From Paenibacillus sediminis (GTDB lineage: Bacteria; Bacillota; Bacilli; Paenibacillales; Paenibacillaceae), in assembly GCF_017873765.1 (NCBI RefSeq), contig NZ_JAGGKP010000009.1:1-64000 (forward strand): a stretch of 64,000 bases of DNA, in the 5' to 3' direction. This document shows, one piece after another, positions 7,880 to 15,343 of the stretch. The translations under genes were made by a program, and so were the position numbers. Each line of letters begins with the position of its first letter. Position 1 is the stretch's first letter. The notes beneath the pieces were generated by a model. That model saw only the letters and a program-made list of their open reading frames with translations, searched no databases and had not been told where the DNA came from.

Positions 7880-8485
7880 CTAGTGTTCCTCACAGGCATT
7901 CTTAAATAATAAGTACTTTCCCGATGGACCAAACTCCTCACTTATATAATCATATACAGAAGTACCATAACTTTTTGAATCTCGTCTATTCATTTCTTCA
8001 TTGATCCGATCAATTAAGCAATTAATTTGGGAATCAATTTCCTTATGTTCTATTTGATATAAAAAAGAATCTGGCTGTGGCAAAGTCTTTTCATTCCAAC
8101 TCGCTTTGTAAAAAGCTATTAAATACATATAGAGTATTTCGGATTTTTCTTCTTTGGTCATCACATTCCAGTCAAAGTAGTCGATATAGTCGAAAACTTC
8201 AAGAAAGTTATCGCGTTTTTCGATTGTCAAATGGTCATCTGTAAACATGAATTGATACTTTTTAATAACATCATGATAGTCAGCGGTTGTTCCTAGAAGT
8301 TTATGCAAGTCTCTCGCAATGAGTTCTTGATGCAAAGCATGCCGTTTTTTAGCGTCATTTATTAATCGATTTTCCTCTTGAACATGACAGCTATGTAGCA
8401 ATAGAGAAAACAGAGAAAAAACAGCAACTATCCCGACGAACAATATGATGTAACTTTGAAATCGTTGCTTTTTTATATTTTGCAC
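7880..8485 (-). CDS. Membrane-anchored protein of unknown function
   Basis: A 201-residue protein with one N-terminal transmembrane helix (about 12-32, SYIILFVGIVAVFSLFSLLL) followed by an acidic helical domain. A Cys33 just after the helix (SLLLHSCHV) might suggest a lipobox, but the context is not a clean match. The start is a GTG at 8485 with TAGGTGAT upstream; no better ATG exists. I see no catalytic motif. It lies between broken genes, so it may be a survivor of a decayed cluster. Confidence 0.6.
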   Translation of the reverse strand: MQNIKKQRFQSYIILFVGIVAVFSLFSLLLHSCHVQEENRLINDAKKRHALHQELIARDLHKLLGTTADYHDVIKKYQFMFTDDHLTIEKRDNFLEVFDYIDYFDWNVMTKEEKSEILYMYLIAFYKASWNEKTLPQPDSFLYQIEHKEIDSQINCLIDRINEEMNRRDSKSYGTSVYDYISEEFGPSGKYLLFKNACEEH

Positions 8486-8503
8486 ATTATCACCTACTAT
8501 AAA

Positions 8504-8640
8504 TCATTTAACGAACGCATCTGTAATGACAACCTTTTCAGTTGTTAGAGTCTCTCTTTTACTATCCATACTCGTGCGTTGAACTTGTAACCATAATGCA
8601 GCTATGTAATGAACTAGTCTGTCGAAATCAGTAAGATCAT
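8504..8640 (-). pseudogene. Fragment of a small gene, start frame lost
   Basis: The minus frame ending at 8504 encodes a sensible peptide (…NDLTDFDRLVHYIAALWLQV…TEKVVITDAFVK) of about 45 residues. A strong GTGGAGG lies 10 bases upstream of an ATG at about 8635, but that ATG is in another frame that stops after seven codons. A single-base indel near the start would explain this. No family recognised. Confidence 0.4.
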
Positions 8641-8659
8641 TTTCTGAAATCCTCCACGT

Positions 8660-9019
8660 TCATTTAATGTCCATTAACTCTTTGTTAGCACCCTGCTCAC
8701 TGTAGAACTTATCAAGCATCAGCATACGAACACCCATATCCTTTATAGTAAGCCCATTCCATTCAGCCTTAATGTCGTTCTTGTTGCGTCCTAGACGGTC
8801 TAGTGACTTTATGACAAGTGTATCAGTTGCTTCAAGGATTCTTCTCATATACTGATAACCTGTGCGATCAAAATCTTTACCAGATGCTTCATCGGAGTAG
8901 ATGTTGTTGGAGTCGATACCTTGCTTGAGCATCTCATCCATTTGCCGATCTAGCTTCTGAGACTTGCTACTTACTCTGACGTACGCATAAGTTTTATTTG
9001 CCAATGTCCATCGCTCCAT
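8660..9019 (-). pseudogene. Truncated serine recombinase
   Basis: A 119-residue protein corresponding only to the catalytic domain of a small serine recombinase: YVRVSSKSQ with the catalytic serine, DEASGKDFDR and SLDRLGRNK. It ends at MDIK before the end of the catalytic fold, so the dimer helix and the DNA-binding domain are missing. It is therefore probably non-functional. A TTG at codon 6 has a better-placed GGAG than the ATG at 9019. Iteron-like repeats upstream (9054-9163) look like the remains of its recombination site. It is a different subtype from the intact enzyme at 6444. Confidence 0.85.
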
Positions 9020-9053
9020 TTCTTGTTGTCTGTAAGTCTATTATACCAACATA

Positions 9054-9163
9054 TTCCATAAAGCTCTATGTATATTAAAACCTTTTATGGACGTTCATTA
9101 AATAAGAAGCCAATGCTTTATGGACACTGATTATTGCTTCCAAAATGGTGTACCTTTACGGAC
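9054..9163. repeat. Iteron-like TTTATGGAC repeats upstream of the truncated recombinase
   Basis: TTTATGGAC occurs at 9084-9092 and 9117-9125, with variants TTTACGGAC at 9155-9163 and an inverted TTCCATAAA at 9054-9062. The spacing is 30-38 bases, compatible with sub-sites of a resolvase res site. 9164-9307 holds no gene. Confidence 0.5.
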
Positions 9164-9307
9164 GAGCAGAGCAACCAAACAAACCATTATATCGTTCTCC
9201 ACAATCTTAATCCCGTTAAACAAAACTCATGTTCACTTCGCATAAAGTAAATATTTGGTTTATACTATTAAATAACAAATAACAACTAGATGAAAGGATG
9301 CAAAACA

Positions 9308-10753
9308 ATGGCTCGTAACGACTTGGAGGAAGCCTTTAAAGGCTTAAATAATTACGTGAATCAACTACAAGAGGAATATAGGATTGATTCTCAGTACCCA
9401 CAGTTCCAAAAAGACCGAAAATTAGAGAACATTAAAATCGAAAATATTTACTTCTTAGATGATGAAGAAGAAGGGTTAGTTTTAGCTGATTTATATCTGT
9501 ATGGATATTCGTTTCATGTAAATACATACCATGAGAATGGGGAGCATTGGAAGCAATTTAAGAATAGAGCCTATGATGAAGCAGAAATATTTATTGAGAT
9601 TACACCTTCTGAAAATTATGAGGGAAAATTTATTATTAGGTACAAGGATTGCGTTTTTTCTATGGAATTAGAAAACGCTAAGATAGTAGAAAATCATGCA
9701 GAACTAATGAATAAACCCTTTTATGAAAAACGAATTATGTTTAAGAATGAAGTTGACGTGCTTCACACTCGTTTAAAAAGTAATGTTGAACTCTTTAGGA
9801 TAATAGATAAATTTATCTCACAAGTCTCAAATGTAGTTTTTTTTGAGTTTATTATTCAAGTTGGGATAGAATATAAACTTGAACAAATAAGTGATATTGG
9901 TAAGTTATACTTCAGTTCTTCCTCTATATTGCGAGAAGTGTTTGCGAACTCTAAATTAGGGAATGAAAAAGAAGTTTCTGATTATTTTGACAATGATTTT
10001 TCGTTGCTTGTTAAGTTAATTGCAAGAAAGTTTGAAATCGATAATCGGGAAATTGCATATTACCTTACTTATTCTATATTGCGTGAAAGAGTGATTAGGT
10101 ACTTTGCATTGAACTGGAAGGAACAATATGGAGAATACTTCAATGACGTTGAAAGTTCTTCTCTCGATGAATTAATATTTGAATATATATCAATTGACTC
10201 AATAAACCCAGATATTGTGATGAACGCATCTCCTTTTACTTACTTCTTGATGTATCATCAAAAGTTTATCAACAATGATAATTTTATTGAATGTATAGAA
10301 GTTCTCTCTGATATTTTAGATAAAGCGAAGGAGTCGAAGGAATTAGATAGCTTCGAGAAAAAATTATTGACTCTAAATGAGGATGTTTCAAAATTATCAA
10401 TTGAAGACGTAGATATGATGGATGGTCATGAGTTCGAACGTTTTGTAGCAAAGTTATTTGTCAGAATGGGTTACTCCGCAACAGTCACAAAAGGGTCAGG
10501 CGATCAAGGAGTAGATGTGATAGTCGAAAAAAATGGAAGAAAATATGGAATCCAAGCAAAGTGCTTATCAAATGCAGTTAATAATAAAGCAATCCAAGAA
10601 GTTGTTGCGGGTATCAGCCATTATAGATTAGATAAAGCCATTGTTGTTACCAATCGCTATTTTAATTCATCGGCGACTGAATTGGCATTATCGAATAATG
10701 TGGTACTTTGGGACAGAGATGTACTAAAAGAAAAAATCGAAGCCTATTATTAA
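9308..10753 (+). CDS. Mrr-type restriction endonuclease-like protein
   Basis: A 481-residue protein with a C-terminal Mrr_cat nuclease domain (about 370-481). Conserved features in order are GHEFERFVAKLF (with the N-terminal Glu), GSGDQGVDVIV (catalytic Asp403) and YGIQAKC (Gln416, Lys418), the D-(Q/E)xK core of the PD-(D/E)xK fold. Residues 1-360 are a large helical and beta region without a motif that I recognise; it probably senses the target or partner. The start is the ATG at 9308, with AAAGGA six bases upstream; an upstream in-frame ATG (9290) overlaps that site. No methylase is adjacent, so it is probably a type IV-like or solitary defence nuclease. It is monocistronic and followed by a terminator. 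Confidence 0.8.
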   Translation: MARNDLEEAFKGLNNYVNQLQEEYRIDSQYPQFQKDRKLENIKIENIYFLDDEEEGLVLADLYLYGYSFHVNTYHENGEHWKQFKNRAYDEAEIFIEITPSENYEGKFIIRYKDCVFSMELENAKIVENHAELMNKPFYEKRIMFKNEVDVLHTRLKSNVELFRIIDKFISQVSNVVFFEFIIQVGIEYKLEQISDIGKLYFSSSSILREVFANSKLGNEKEVSDYFDNDFSLLVKLIARKFEIDNREIAYYLTYSILRERVIRYFALNWKEQYGEYFNDVESSSLDELIFEYISIDSINPDIVMNASPFTYFLMYHQKFINNDNFIECIEVLSDILDKAKESKELDSFEKKLLTLNEDVSKLSIEDVDMMDGHEFERFVAKLFVRMGYSATVTKGSGDQGVDVIVEKNGRKYGIQAKCLSNAVNNKAIQEVVAGISHYRLDKAIVVTNRYFNSSATELALSNNVVLWDRDVLKEKIEAYY

Positions 10754-10773
10754 TAGTACCTGAAAGCAATTTT

Positions 10774-10799
10774 GCCACAGAAAATTCTGTGGCTTTTAT
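10774..10799 (+). terminator. Terminator of the Mrr-like gene
   Basis: GCCACAGA/TCTGTGGC hairpin with a four-base loop followed by TTTTATT, 20 bases after the stop codon. Confidence 0.85.
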
Positions 10800-10971
10800 T
10801 ATTTACTCTAAATTTAAATCTGACCGTTATATTAACAAGCAATATCAACAACAAAGTTTAATATCGCCTTACAAAAAGGAAGTGGAATGACATGCTTGCG
10901 TTTCACTACATTTAAGCCGAGAACGATGTACGATAGAGATGCGCCGTACCGAGGGTGGTTAATAGTCTGAA

Positions 10972-11220
10972 TTGATACTGAGACAAATTAGTTCGCCCGA
11001 ACACTTACATGCAGAAACACAGCACAATTTAACGGCGATACGACAGAGAACAAATGCTCAGCTTCAAGCAAGATCGTCCTCTATCTCTTGTGTACTTAAT
11101 GGAAGAATCACTCATGTAGGTAGATGGCCGTTTGAGTATCTAAGTGACACTGCGGAATAACATGTTGATTATCAGGAAAATGACGATGGGCAGAAATGGA
11201 AACCAAGAAAAACTATTTGA
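10972..11220 (+). pseudogene. Decayed gene, possible NUMOD1-like HTH remnant
   Basis: A frame from 10972 with an internal TAA at 11158-11160 reads on to a stop at 11218. The central part (SSSISCVLNGRITHVGRWPF) resembles the nuclease-associated modular domain found in HNH homing-type proteins, and the C-terminus (DYQENDDGQKWKPRKT) looks coding. A strong terminator follows six bases later, as expected for a real gene end. Upstream, 10905-10970 also reads like coding sequence (MYDRDAPYRGWLIV) in another frame. Probably a broken gene; the family call is weak. Confidence 0.35.
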
Positions 11221-11225
11221 TAAAT

Positions 11226-11260
11226 AAAAGCCCCCGAGGTGCTTCCTCAGGGGCTTTTTG
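11226..11260. terminator. Strong bidirectional terminator
   Basis: AAAAGCCCC-GAGG / CCTC-GGGGCTTTTT hairpin with T-runs on both strands. On the plus strand it ends the decayed gene at 10972-11220. Confidence 0.85.
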
Positions 11261-11538
11261 TGTCGGATTCTTTCCGAACAAAGTAACCATATCATTATTG
11301 GGTTATTTTGTGAATAGAGATTTGCATACTTGTTGTGGGGAAGTAGTTTACAGTTTAGAAAAAGCGATACCCATGAATATTCGACCCAACACACCCATCC
11401 ACAATTCCGATGAAGAAATTCGACGATACGAGACTGATATCTATTACTAAAAACATTATTTTCATTAGCTTTAAGTTAACCCGTTTCGTGCATCTATTCT
11501 ATTATCATCAGCGATTATAATCCAGACCGTGAGGGGGT

Positions 11539-11676
11539 GTGGGGGTGGTGCGGTTAGGTCCTTGTTATGGAGCGAAGCGAAATAATAAGGAGTTGGTCCA
11601 GCACCCCCACTATTGTTGAGCGAAGCGAAACAATATGATTACATCTTAATAGTAAATCTATACTTCGCTTCGCTCC
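11539..11676. repeat. Two consecutive hairpins with the same loop, plus an inverted loop copy
   Basis: An outer stem GTGGGGGTG (11539-11547) / CACCCCCAC (11602-11610) encloses an inner stem CCTTGTTAT (11560-11568) / ATAATAAGG (11582-11590, one G-U pair) with loop GGAGCGAAGCGAA. It is followed at once by TATTGTT (11611-11617) / AACAATA (11629-11635) with loop GAGCGAAGCGA. A reverse-complement copy of the loop, TTCGCTTCGCTCC, lies at 11664-11676. The stems differ while the loops are the same, which points to a conserved loop function in RNA or single-stranded DNA. No gene is visible from 11451 to 11901. A weak open frame at 11310-11450 is the only other thing seen in the stretch 11261-11538. 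Confidence 0.7.
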
Positions 11677-11901
11677 GTGATTTCGTGTTGCATCAATAAT
11701 CTTGTAAGTCATCACCTAATCATCAAGTCTTGCAGGATAAGCCCATTTTGCTCAAAACTATGCTATAACTTTTTCGAAAATCGTTTTTTAAATCCCTTGA
11801 TATATATAGGTTTTCCAACCAAGTCATCATTACATCTATATAATAAATAGAACTGATTACTTTGATTGCTTATTTCCTAAATCAAACACATGAACCTCTC
11901 A

Positions 11902-12183
11902 TTATTCGTCAGGCAGGTCGATAGGGTCAGTCAGCTTCTCAATGGACTTGTTATTTACATTTATGATGCCTAGACCTGTATCCGTAGGAAGTAATGCTTT
12001 TACCCTTGCATCCGTCAAGATTCTATTGTAGTTCGTTGTTATGCCTATTGCTTGAAATACATCCTTTTTTTGATGCACTCCCTTTGACAATCTAGATACA
12101 TGATCAATAAATCTGTCAATATTATCTCTTCTCTTCCCCCCCCTTTTTCTCCTGTTGAAAGCCCATCTCAATGGTTTTAACAA
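11902..12183 (-). other. C-terminal frame of the helicase, out of frame after a G8 run
   Basis: This minus frame (93 codons from a TTG) has no ribosome-binding site and overlaps the helicase gene by 62 bases. Beyond the overlap it encodes a normal-looking segment (DNIDRFIDHVSRLSKGVHQK… to LTDPIDLPDE). A +1 shift at the A5-G8 run (about 12136-12148) would fuse it to the helicase and add about 74 residues. It could be a sequencing or replication-slippage error, a phase-variable tract, or a real coupled small gene. Confidence 0.5.
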
Positions 12184-13744
12184 TGTCAGTACCCTTGATT
12201 TGGCTTAACACCATTGACACAATTTGTTTATCTCCATTAACGATATAGAACCTACCCTGTGGCATCTTATTTCGTTGGATGCGCTTGATACTTTGATAAA
12301 TTTCAGAAGCAATATAGCCTATCTGTACAGCCTTAAAGTCATTGTTTTTGAATCTACCACGTTCAATATCAATTGACTTCCTCCCCAAATCACTCTGTCT
12401 GTACATCATGTATTGGACTAGATACTGATCGTATGGAATGTTGGGTGTTCCAATAATCCAACATTGGGTGAAATTAGAATATTCATTTTTTCCAATTAAG
12501 TTGCCAAACCAATTGATTGCGAAATTTTCGCCATTGTATTCGTCACCAACCCCTATTTTATATATTTCCGATTTATATAATGAATCCAGTATAGATTTGT
12601 GATTATCCTTGTGGCAGATGATTAGCGTCTTGTCATCAGACTTATGATTAGCTTTAATCTTCTCACAAATTTCAGGATAGAATTTACTTTGATTTTGTCG
12701 TAAGTGACTTTTACTTGAATTGAAGTTTATAATTGTGAAAATTGAGTTGCTGTGGTCAACAATTCTCTCCTGACCAATGAGTTTGAATTTGTCAAGATTA
12801 TAAATTCCATCGATTCCTGCACTTGCATCAAGAATGATATTATTTTTTAGTCCCCACAGCTTGTGTTTCCGATTATATGTGGAGATATTTCCACCATTAT
12901 AAACACATTTGGTACTGTACCACTGGTCAAGCCCCGCCATAAAATGCAGTAATGTGTTTCTGATCTTCATATCTTTCTCATTTTCAATGTTTAATTCCAT
13001 GTCTCTCTGGAAATTTTTAAGTGTTGCAGGATGAATCTTTGGTTCACAACGCACTACTTTGTTCATGTTCTTCTCGACTTCCTGTTTTTGAAGTTCTTTG
13101 AGAAGCTTTTGGCAAACTTTATCGTATTCTGGCTGAATGCTTGTATGGAGTAGAGAACGAACTTCGTCGTATGTATTTTTTGAAAATGTGTAGATAGGGA
13201 AATTCACTTTTTCGTCAATTATAAGCACATTTCTGTTCTCCATAAATGCTTGTCTAACTTCATCGTCCAAACAGAGGTTAATGTAGCGTTGATGGCTGAT
13301 TATCAATACACGAATATTTTTCAGCTTATCTAATTTGAATTGCCACTCTTTACTCCAATTTTCGTTTGTAATCCCTAATGCATTAATTTGTAATGAGCAG
13401 TTATGCCTTTGAAGATACTTCTCACTTCGCTCAATATCTGTTTTAAACCTCTTAACTACCAAATACGATTGCTTATTATTCCAATCATCTAAGCTCTCAT
13501 CGATTATTCTTAATACCTCTCTACTTTTCCCTAATCCAGCTTCAAGAGCAAATACTTTATACTCATTCTCTATAGTATTCTGTGAATTGATTACTTGCTT
13601 TAATTCATTAATTTTATCTGTATAGAGACTACCATAAACCTCCGCATATTCATCGTTTTCAAATTCGTCTTCTGCTACAATTATGTCATCCTCAGCCTCA
13701 AAAATTAAACTTCCCCCATTTCTAAAAAATTGATAGTATTTCAC
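12122..13744 (-). CDS. Helicase-like ATPase (superfamily 2 type), C-terminus frameshifted
   Basis: A 540-residue protein with a helicase-like layout. Residues 67-76 (LEAGLGKSRE) form a Walker A motif, and VLIIDEKV at 173-180 a DExx Walker B. Later segments such as NNIILDASAG and TLIICHKDN look like motifs III/IV of DNA helicases. No adjacent primase or replication initiator identifies its role; plasmid- or phage-like replication is possible. The start is a GTG at 13744 with little Shine-Dalgarno sequence. The frame ends right after a run of eight G, while the next frame continues as coding sequence, so the annotated stop is probably not the ancestral one. Confidence 0.65.
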   Translation of the reverse strand: MKYYQFFRNGGSLIFEAEDDIIVAEDEFENDEYAEVYGSLYTDKINELKQVINSQNTIENEYKVFALEAGLGKSREVLRIIDESLDDWNNKQSYLVVKRFKTDIERSEKYLQRHNCSLQINALGITNENWSKEWQFKLDKLKNIRVLIISHQRYINLCLDDEVRQAFMENRNVLIIDEKVNFPIYTFSKNTYDEVRSLLHTSIQPEYDKVCQKLLKELQKQEVEKNMNKVVRCEPKIHPATLKNFQRDMELNIENEKDMKIRNTLLHFMAGLDQWYSTKCVYNGGNISTYNRKHKLWGLKNNIILDASAGIDGIYNLDKFKLIGQERIVDHSNSIFTIINFNSSKSHLRQNQSKFYPEICEKIKANHKSDDKTLIICHKDNHKSILDSLYKSEIYKIGVGDEYNGENFAINWFGNLIGKNEYSNFTQCWIIGTPNIPYDQYLVQYMMYRQSDLGRKSIDIERGRFKNNDFKAVQIGYIASEIYQSIKRIQRNKMPQGRFYIVNGDKQIVSMVLSQIKGTDIVKTIEMGFQQEKKGGEEKR

Positions 13745-13818
13745 AATAATATCAAGTTATTACTTACCCGCAAAGGTCTTAATAATAACTATCTTAGAAA
13801 CAGATATCAACGCCAAAG

Positions 13819-13873
13819 AAAGTACCTAACGAAATTAGAGGTACTTTACATATACTTCCAATCGTGCTATGTT
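13819..13873 (+). promoter_or_regulatory. Promoter with overlapping palindromic operator
   Basis: TTTACA (13845-13850), 17-base spacer, TATGTT (13868-13873) form a plausible SigA promoter. AAAGTACCT (13819-13827) and its exact inverse AGGTACTTT (13839-13847) are separated by 11 bases and overlap the -35 box, as a repressor site would. It drives the small open frame at 13923. Confidence 0.5.
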
Positions 13874-13922
13874 CTTATAAGTTATTCAGCTTAGCTTTTT
13901 ACATATAAGGGGTGCGATAAGC

Positions 13923-13991
13923 ATGTGCAATAATCCTGTCAAAGAACTACGACATTATCATATAATTTACCTTAACAGAGTGGCTTACTAG
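13923..13991 (+). CDS. Possible 22-residue peptide
   Basis: ATG at 13923 preceded by AAGGGGTG at eight bases, encoding MCNNPVKELRHYHI… and ending TAG inside a strong terminator hairpin. It has a promoter, an operator and a terminator of its own, so a short dedicated transcript is likely. Whether the peptide or the RNA is the product is unknown; a regulatory peptide or a type I toxin-like element is possible. It is divergent from the helicase. Confidence 0.4.
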   Translation: MCNNPVKELRHYHIIYLNRVAY

Positions 13992-14007
13992 CCACTCTGT
14001 TTTTTTA
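13975..14007 (+). terminator. Rho-independent terminator of the small transcript
   Basis: Perfect 11-base stem ACAGAGTGGCT/AGCCACTCTGT with a four-base loop, followed by a T7 run. Confidence 0.88.
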
Positions 14008-14136
14008 TATGCAAAAATCAGTCCAGTACTTTTTTAAGTACGATACACACTTAGGGGGGTGATTTGGATGTAATTAAAAATACTAACATAAAACGATGTG
14101 AACAATATTATTAACTTAGAGAGGAATGATTTCGAT

Positions 14137-14565
14137 ATGGGTGATTATTTCCCTGTTAGTGAAAATGATTTATTTATTGGACAAACATCAACTTATCCTG
14201 TTGTGGGTAAATTATTTGTGAACAAAACTGAATACTTGTCAGTTGCTAAGGAAATTACGGAAGCAGTAGAATTTCTCGGATTATCAAATCAAAGCAAAAA
14301 ATCTACCGCTATCTTAGTTTTAAAAGGAAATATTGAAGTTGATATCGTTGAAAGAGAAGATTGTATTTTCATGAGCGTCTGGTTTAAAGGAAAGCCAGAT
14401 AAAGCTGGATTCTCCGGCTTAACAGATACAAAAGGAATTGGATATGCAAAAATTATAGAAAAATACAAAAAGAAATTCCCTATCGTGTTATCTCTTATGT
14501 GCAACGAGACCAAAGAGGAAACACTGATTTTTGGAGTTAAGAATGTTGGATTGACAACTCTATAA
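14137..14565 (+). CDS. Uncharacterised protein
   Basis: A 142-residue soluble protein with mixed alpha/beta composition that I do not recognise. The ATG at 14137 is preceded by GAGAGGA; an upstream GTG (14098) would add 13 residues but lacks a ribosome-binding site. Visible stretches include a beta-rich core (AILVLKGNIEVDIVEREDCI) and a C-terminal FPIVLSLMCN segment. It stands alone between the small-peptide unit and a decayed gene. Function unknown. Confidence 0.6.
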   Translation: MGDYFPVSENDLFIGQTSTYPVVGKLFVNKTEYLSVAKEITEAVEFLGLSNQSKKSTAILVLKGNIEVDIVEREDCIFMSVWFKGKPDKAGFSGLTDTKGIGYAKIIEKYKKKFPIVLSLMCNETKEETLIFGVKNVGLTTL

Positions 14566-14570
14566 GCTAA

Positions 14571-14761
14571 AAAATCGAAAGAGTTGCACACACGAGCGAT
14601 AGTATTACGTGGAGGACAATGCAGTCAATGTCATGAGCAACTTCTTAGTCCCACGATATTGATGTAGTACGAAGAATAAACACAATGTTAGAACATTACT
14701 AAGGGAGGAATATCAGAAATCAACTATTGACGCAATGTATGATGATGATAATGACGAATAA
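14571..14761 (+). pseudogene. Degenerate zinc-ribbon/HNH-like relic
   Basis: The plus frame from 14571 reads …HTRAIVLRGGQCSQCHEQLL with a CxxC pair of the type seen at the start of small HNH or zinc-ribbon proteins. It stops near 14668, and a second frame continues with HNVRTLLREEYQKSTIDAMY and an acidic tail ending at 14761. Two frames that both look coding suggest a frameshifted remnant. It is followed by a strong terminator. Confidence 0.3.
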
Positions 14762-14767
14762 ATTATA

Positions 14768-14810
14768 ATAATAATAACCCAGAAGATATCCCTTCTGGGT
14801 TATTATTATA
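14768..14810. terminator. Bidirectional terminator
   Basis: 18-base stem AATAATAATAACCCAGAAG / CTTCTGGGTTATTATTAT with a short loop. It separates the plus-strand relic from the minus-strand SHOCT fragment. Confidence 0.75.
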
Positions 14811-14952
14811 CTATCAACTTCTTTTTCTGTGTTTCAAACTCATCTCTACTGATTATTCCCTCGTCTTTAAGTTGAACAAGCTTTCTAAGTTCATCAGCAA
14901 CGGACATACTGCTTTGAGAATTATTACTACCCGTTGAAGTTATCCGCGACAT
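14806..14952 (-). pseudogene. SHOCT-domain C-terminal fragment
   Basis: A 48-codon minus frame from an ATG at 14952. Its C-terminal half (VADELRKLVQLKDEGIISRD, then EFETQKKKL) is a textbook SHOCT oligomerisation motif. There is no ribosome-binding site at the ATG, and the same frame stays open upstream for some 27 more codons without a start. This is therefore most likely the surviving tail of a larger SHOCT protein. The stretch 14953-15224 contains nothing else that I can recognise. Confidence 0.5.
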
Positions 14953-15224
14953 ATATGTAATTAGTTCTATATGTACGTTACTAATTATTATATGAGGGGG
15001 ATAAAGGACGGATTTTAGATATTTGATTACTCCCCCTTATCAACTACTCAATAAAATTCAAGTTTCATTTAGAATTTAGTCAGCTGAAAAGTATTATGTA
15101 GAGAGTACTTTCTTTGGCATTTACTTACTTTTATGTATATATTTACTTTTAGTTAGTGTTAGGGTATAATCTCTTGAACAGTCATCTAACAACAAAACAA
15201 GTAATGGAAAAGGCGGTAATACCT

Positions 15225-15343
15225 ATGGCACTCATAAAAAGGTATCATCAGTTACAAAGTTAGCCTTAAACGATACTCGCAATTCTGTAAAGAAAGACTT
15301 GCACGAATGGTTTAAGGAGCAATTTGGACGAGCATTGAAATGA
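15225..15343 (+). pseudogene. Small frameshifted gene coupled to the next gene
   Basis: ATG at 15225 is preceded by AAAAGGCGG at eight bases but its frame stops after 12 codons. Shifting by -1 at an A5-G2 run gives a coherent basic helical peptide of about 38 residues (VSSVTKLALNDTRNSVKKDL then HEWFKEQFGRALK) that ends with TGA at 15341. That TGA overlaps the next ATG as ATGA. The single-base disruption suggests a damaged gene or a recoding site. Confidence 0.35.

Noticed and set aside
11196..11450. 84-codon plus frame (METKKNYLINKSPRGAS…)
   Set aside because: It runs straight through a strong terminator hairpin. Only its last 46 codons (from a GTG at 11310, ending EEIRRYETDIYY) look coding, and there is no ribosome-binding site, so it is at most a relic.
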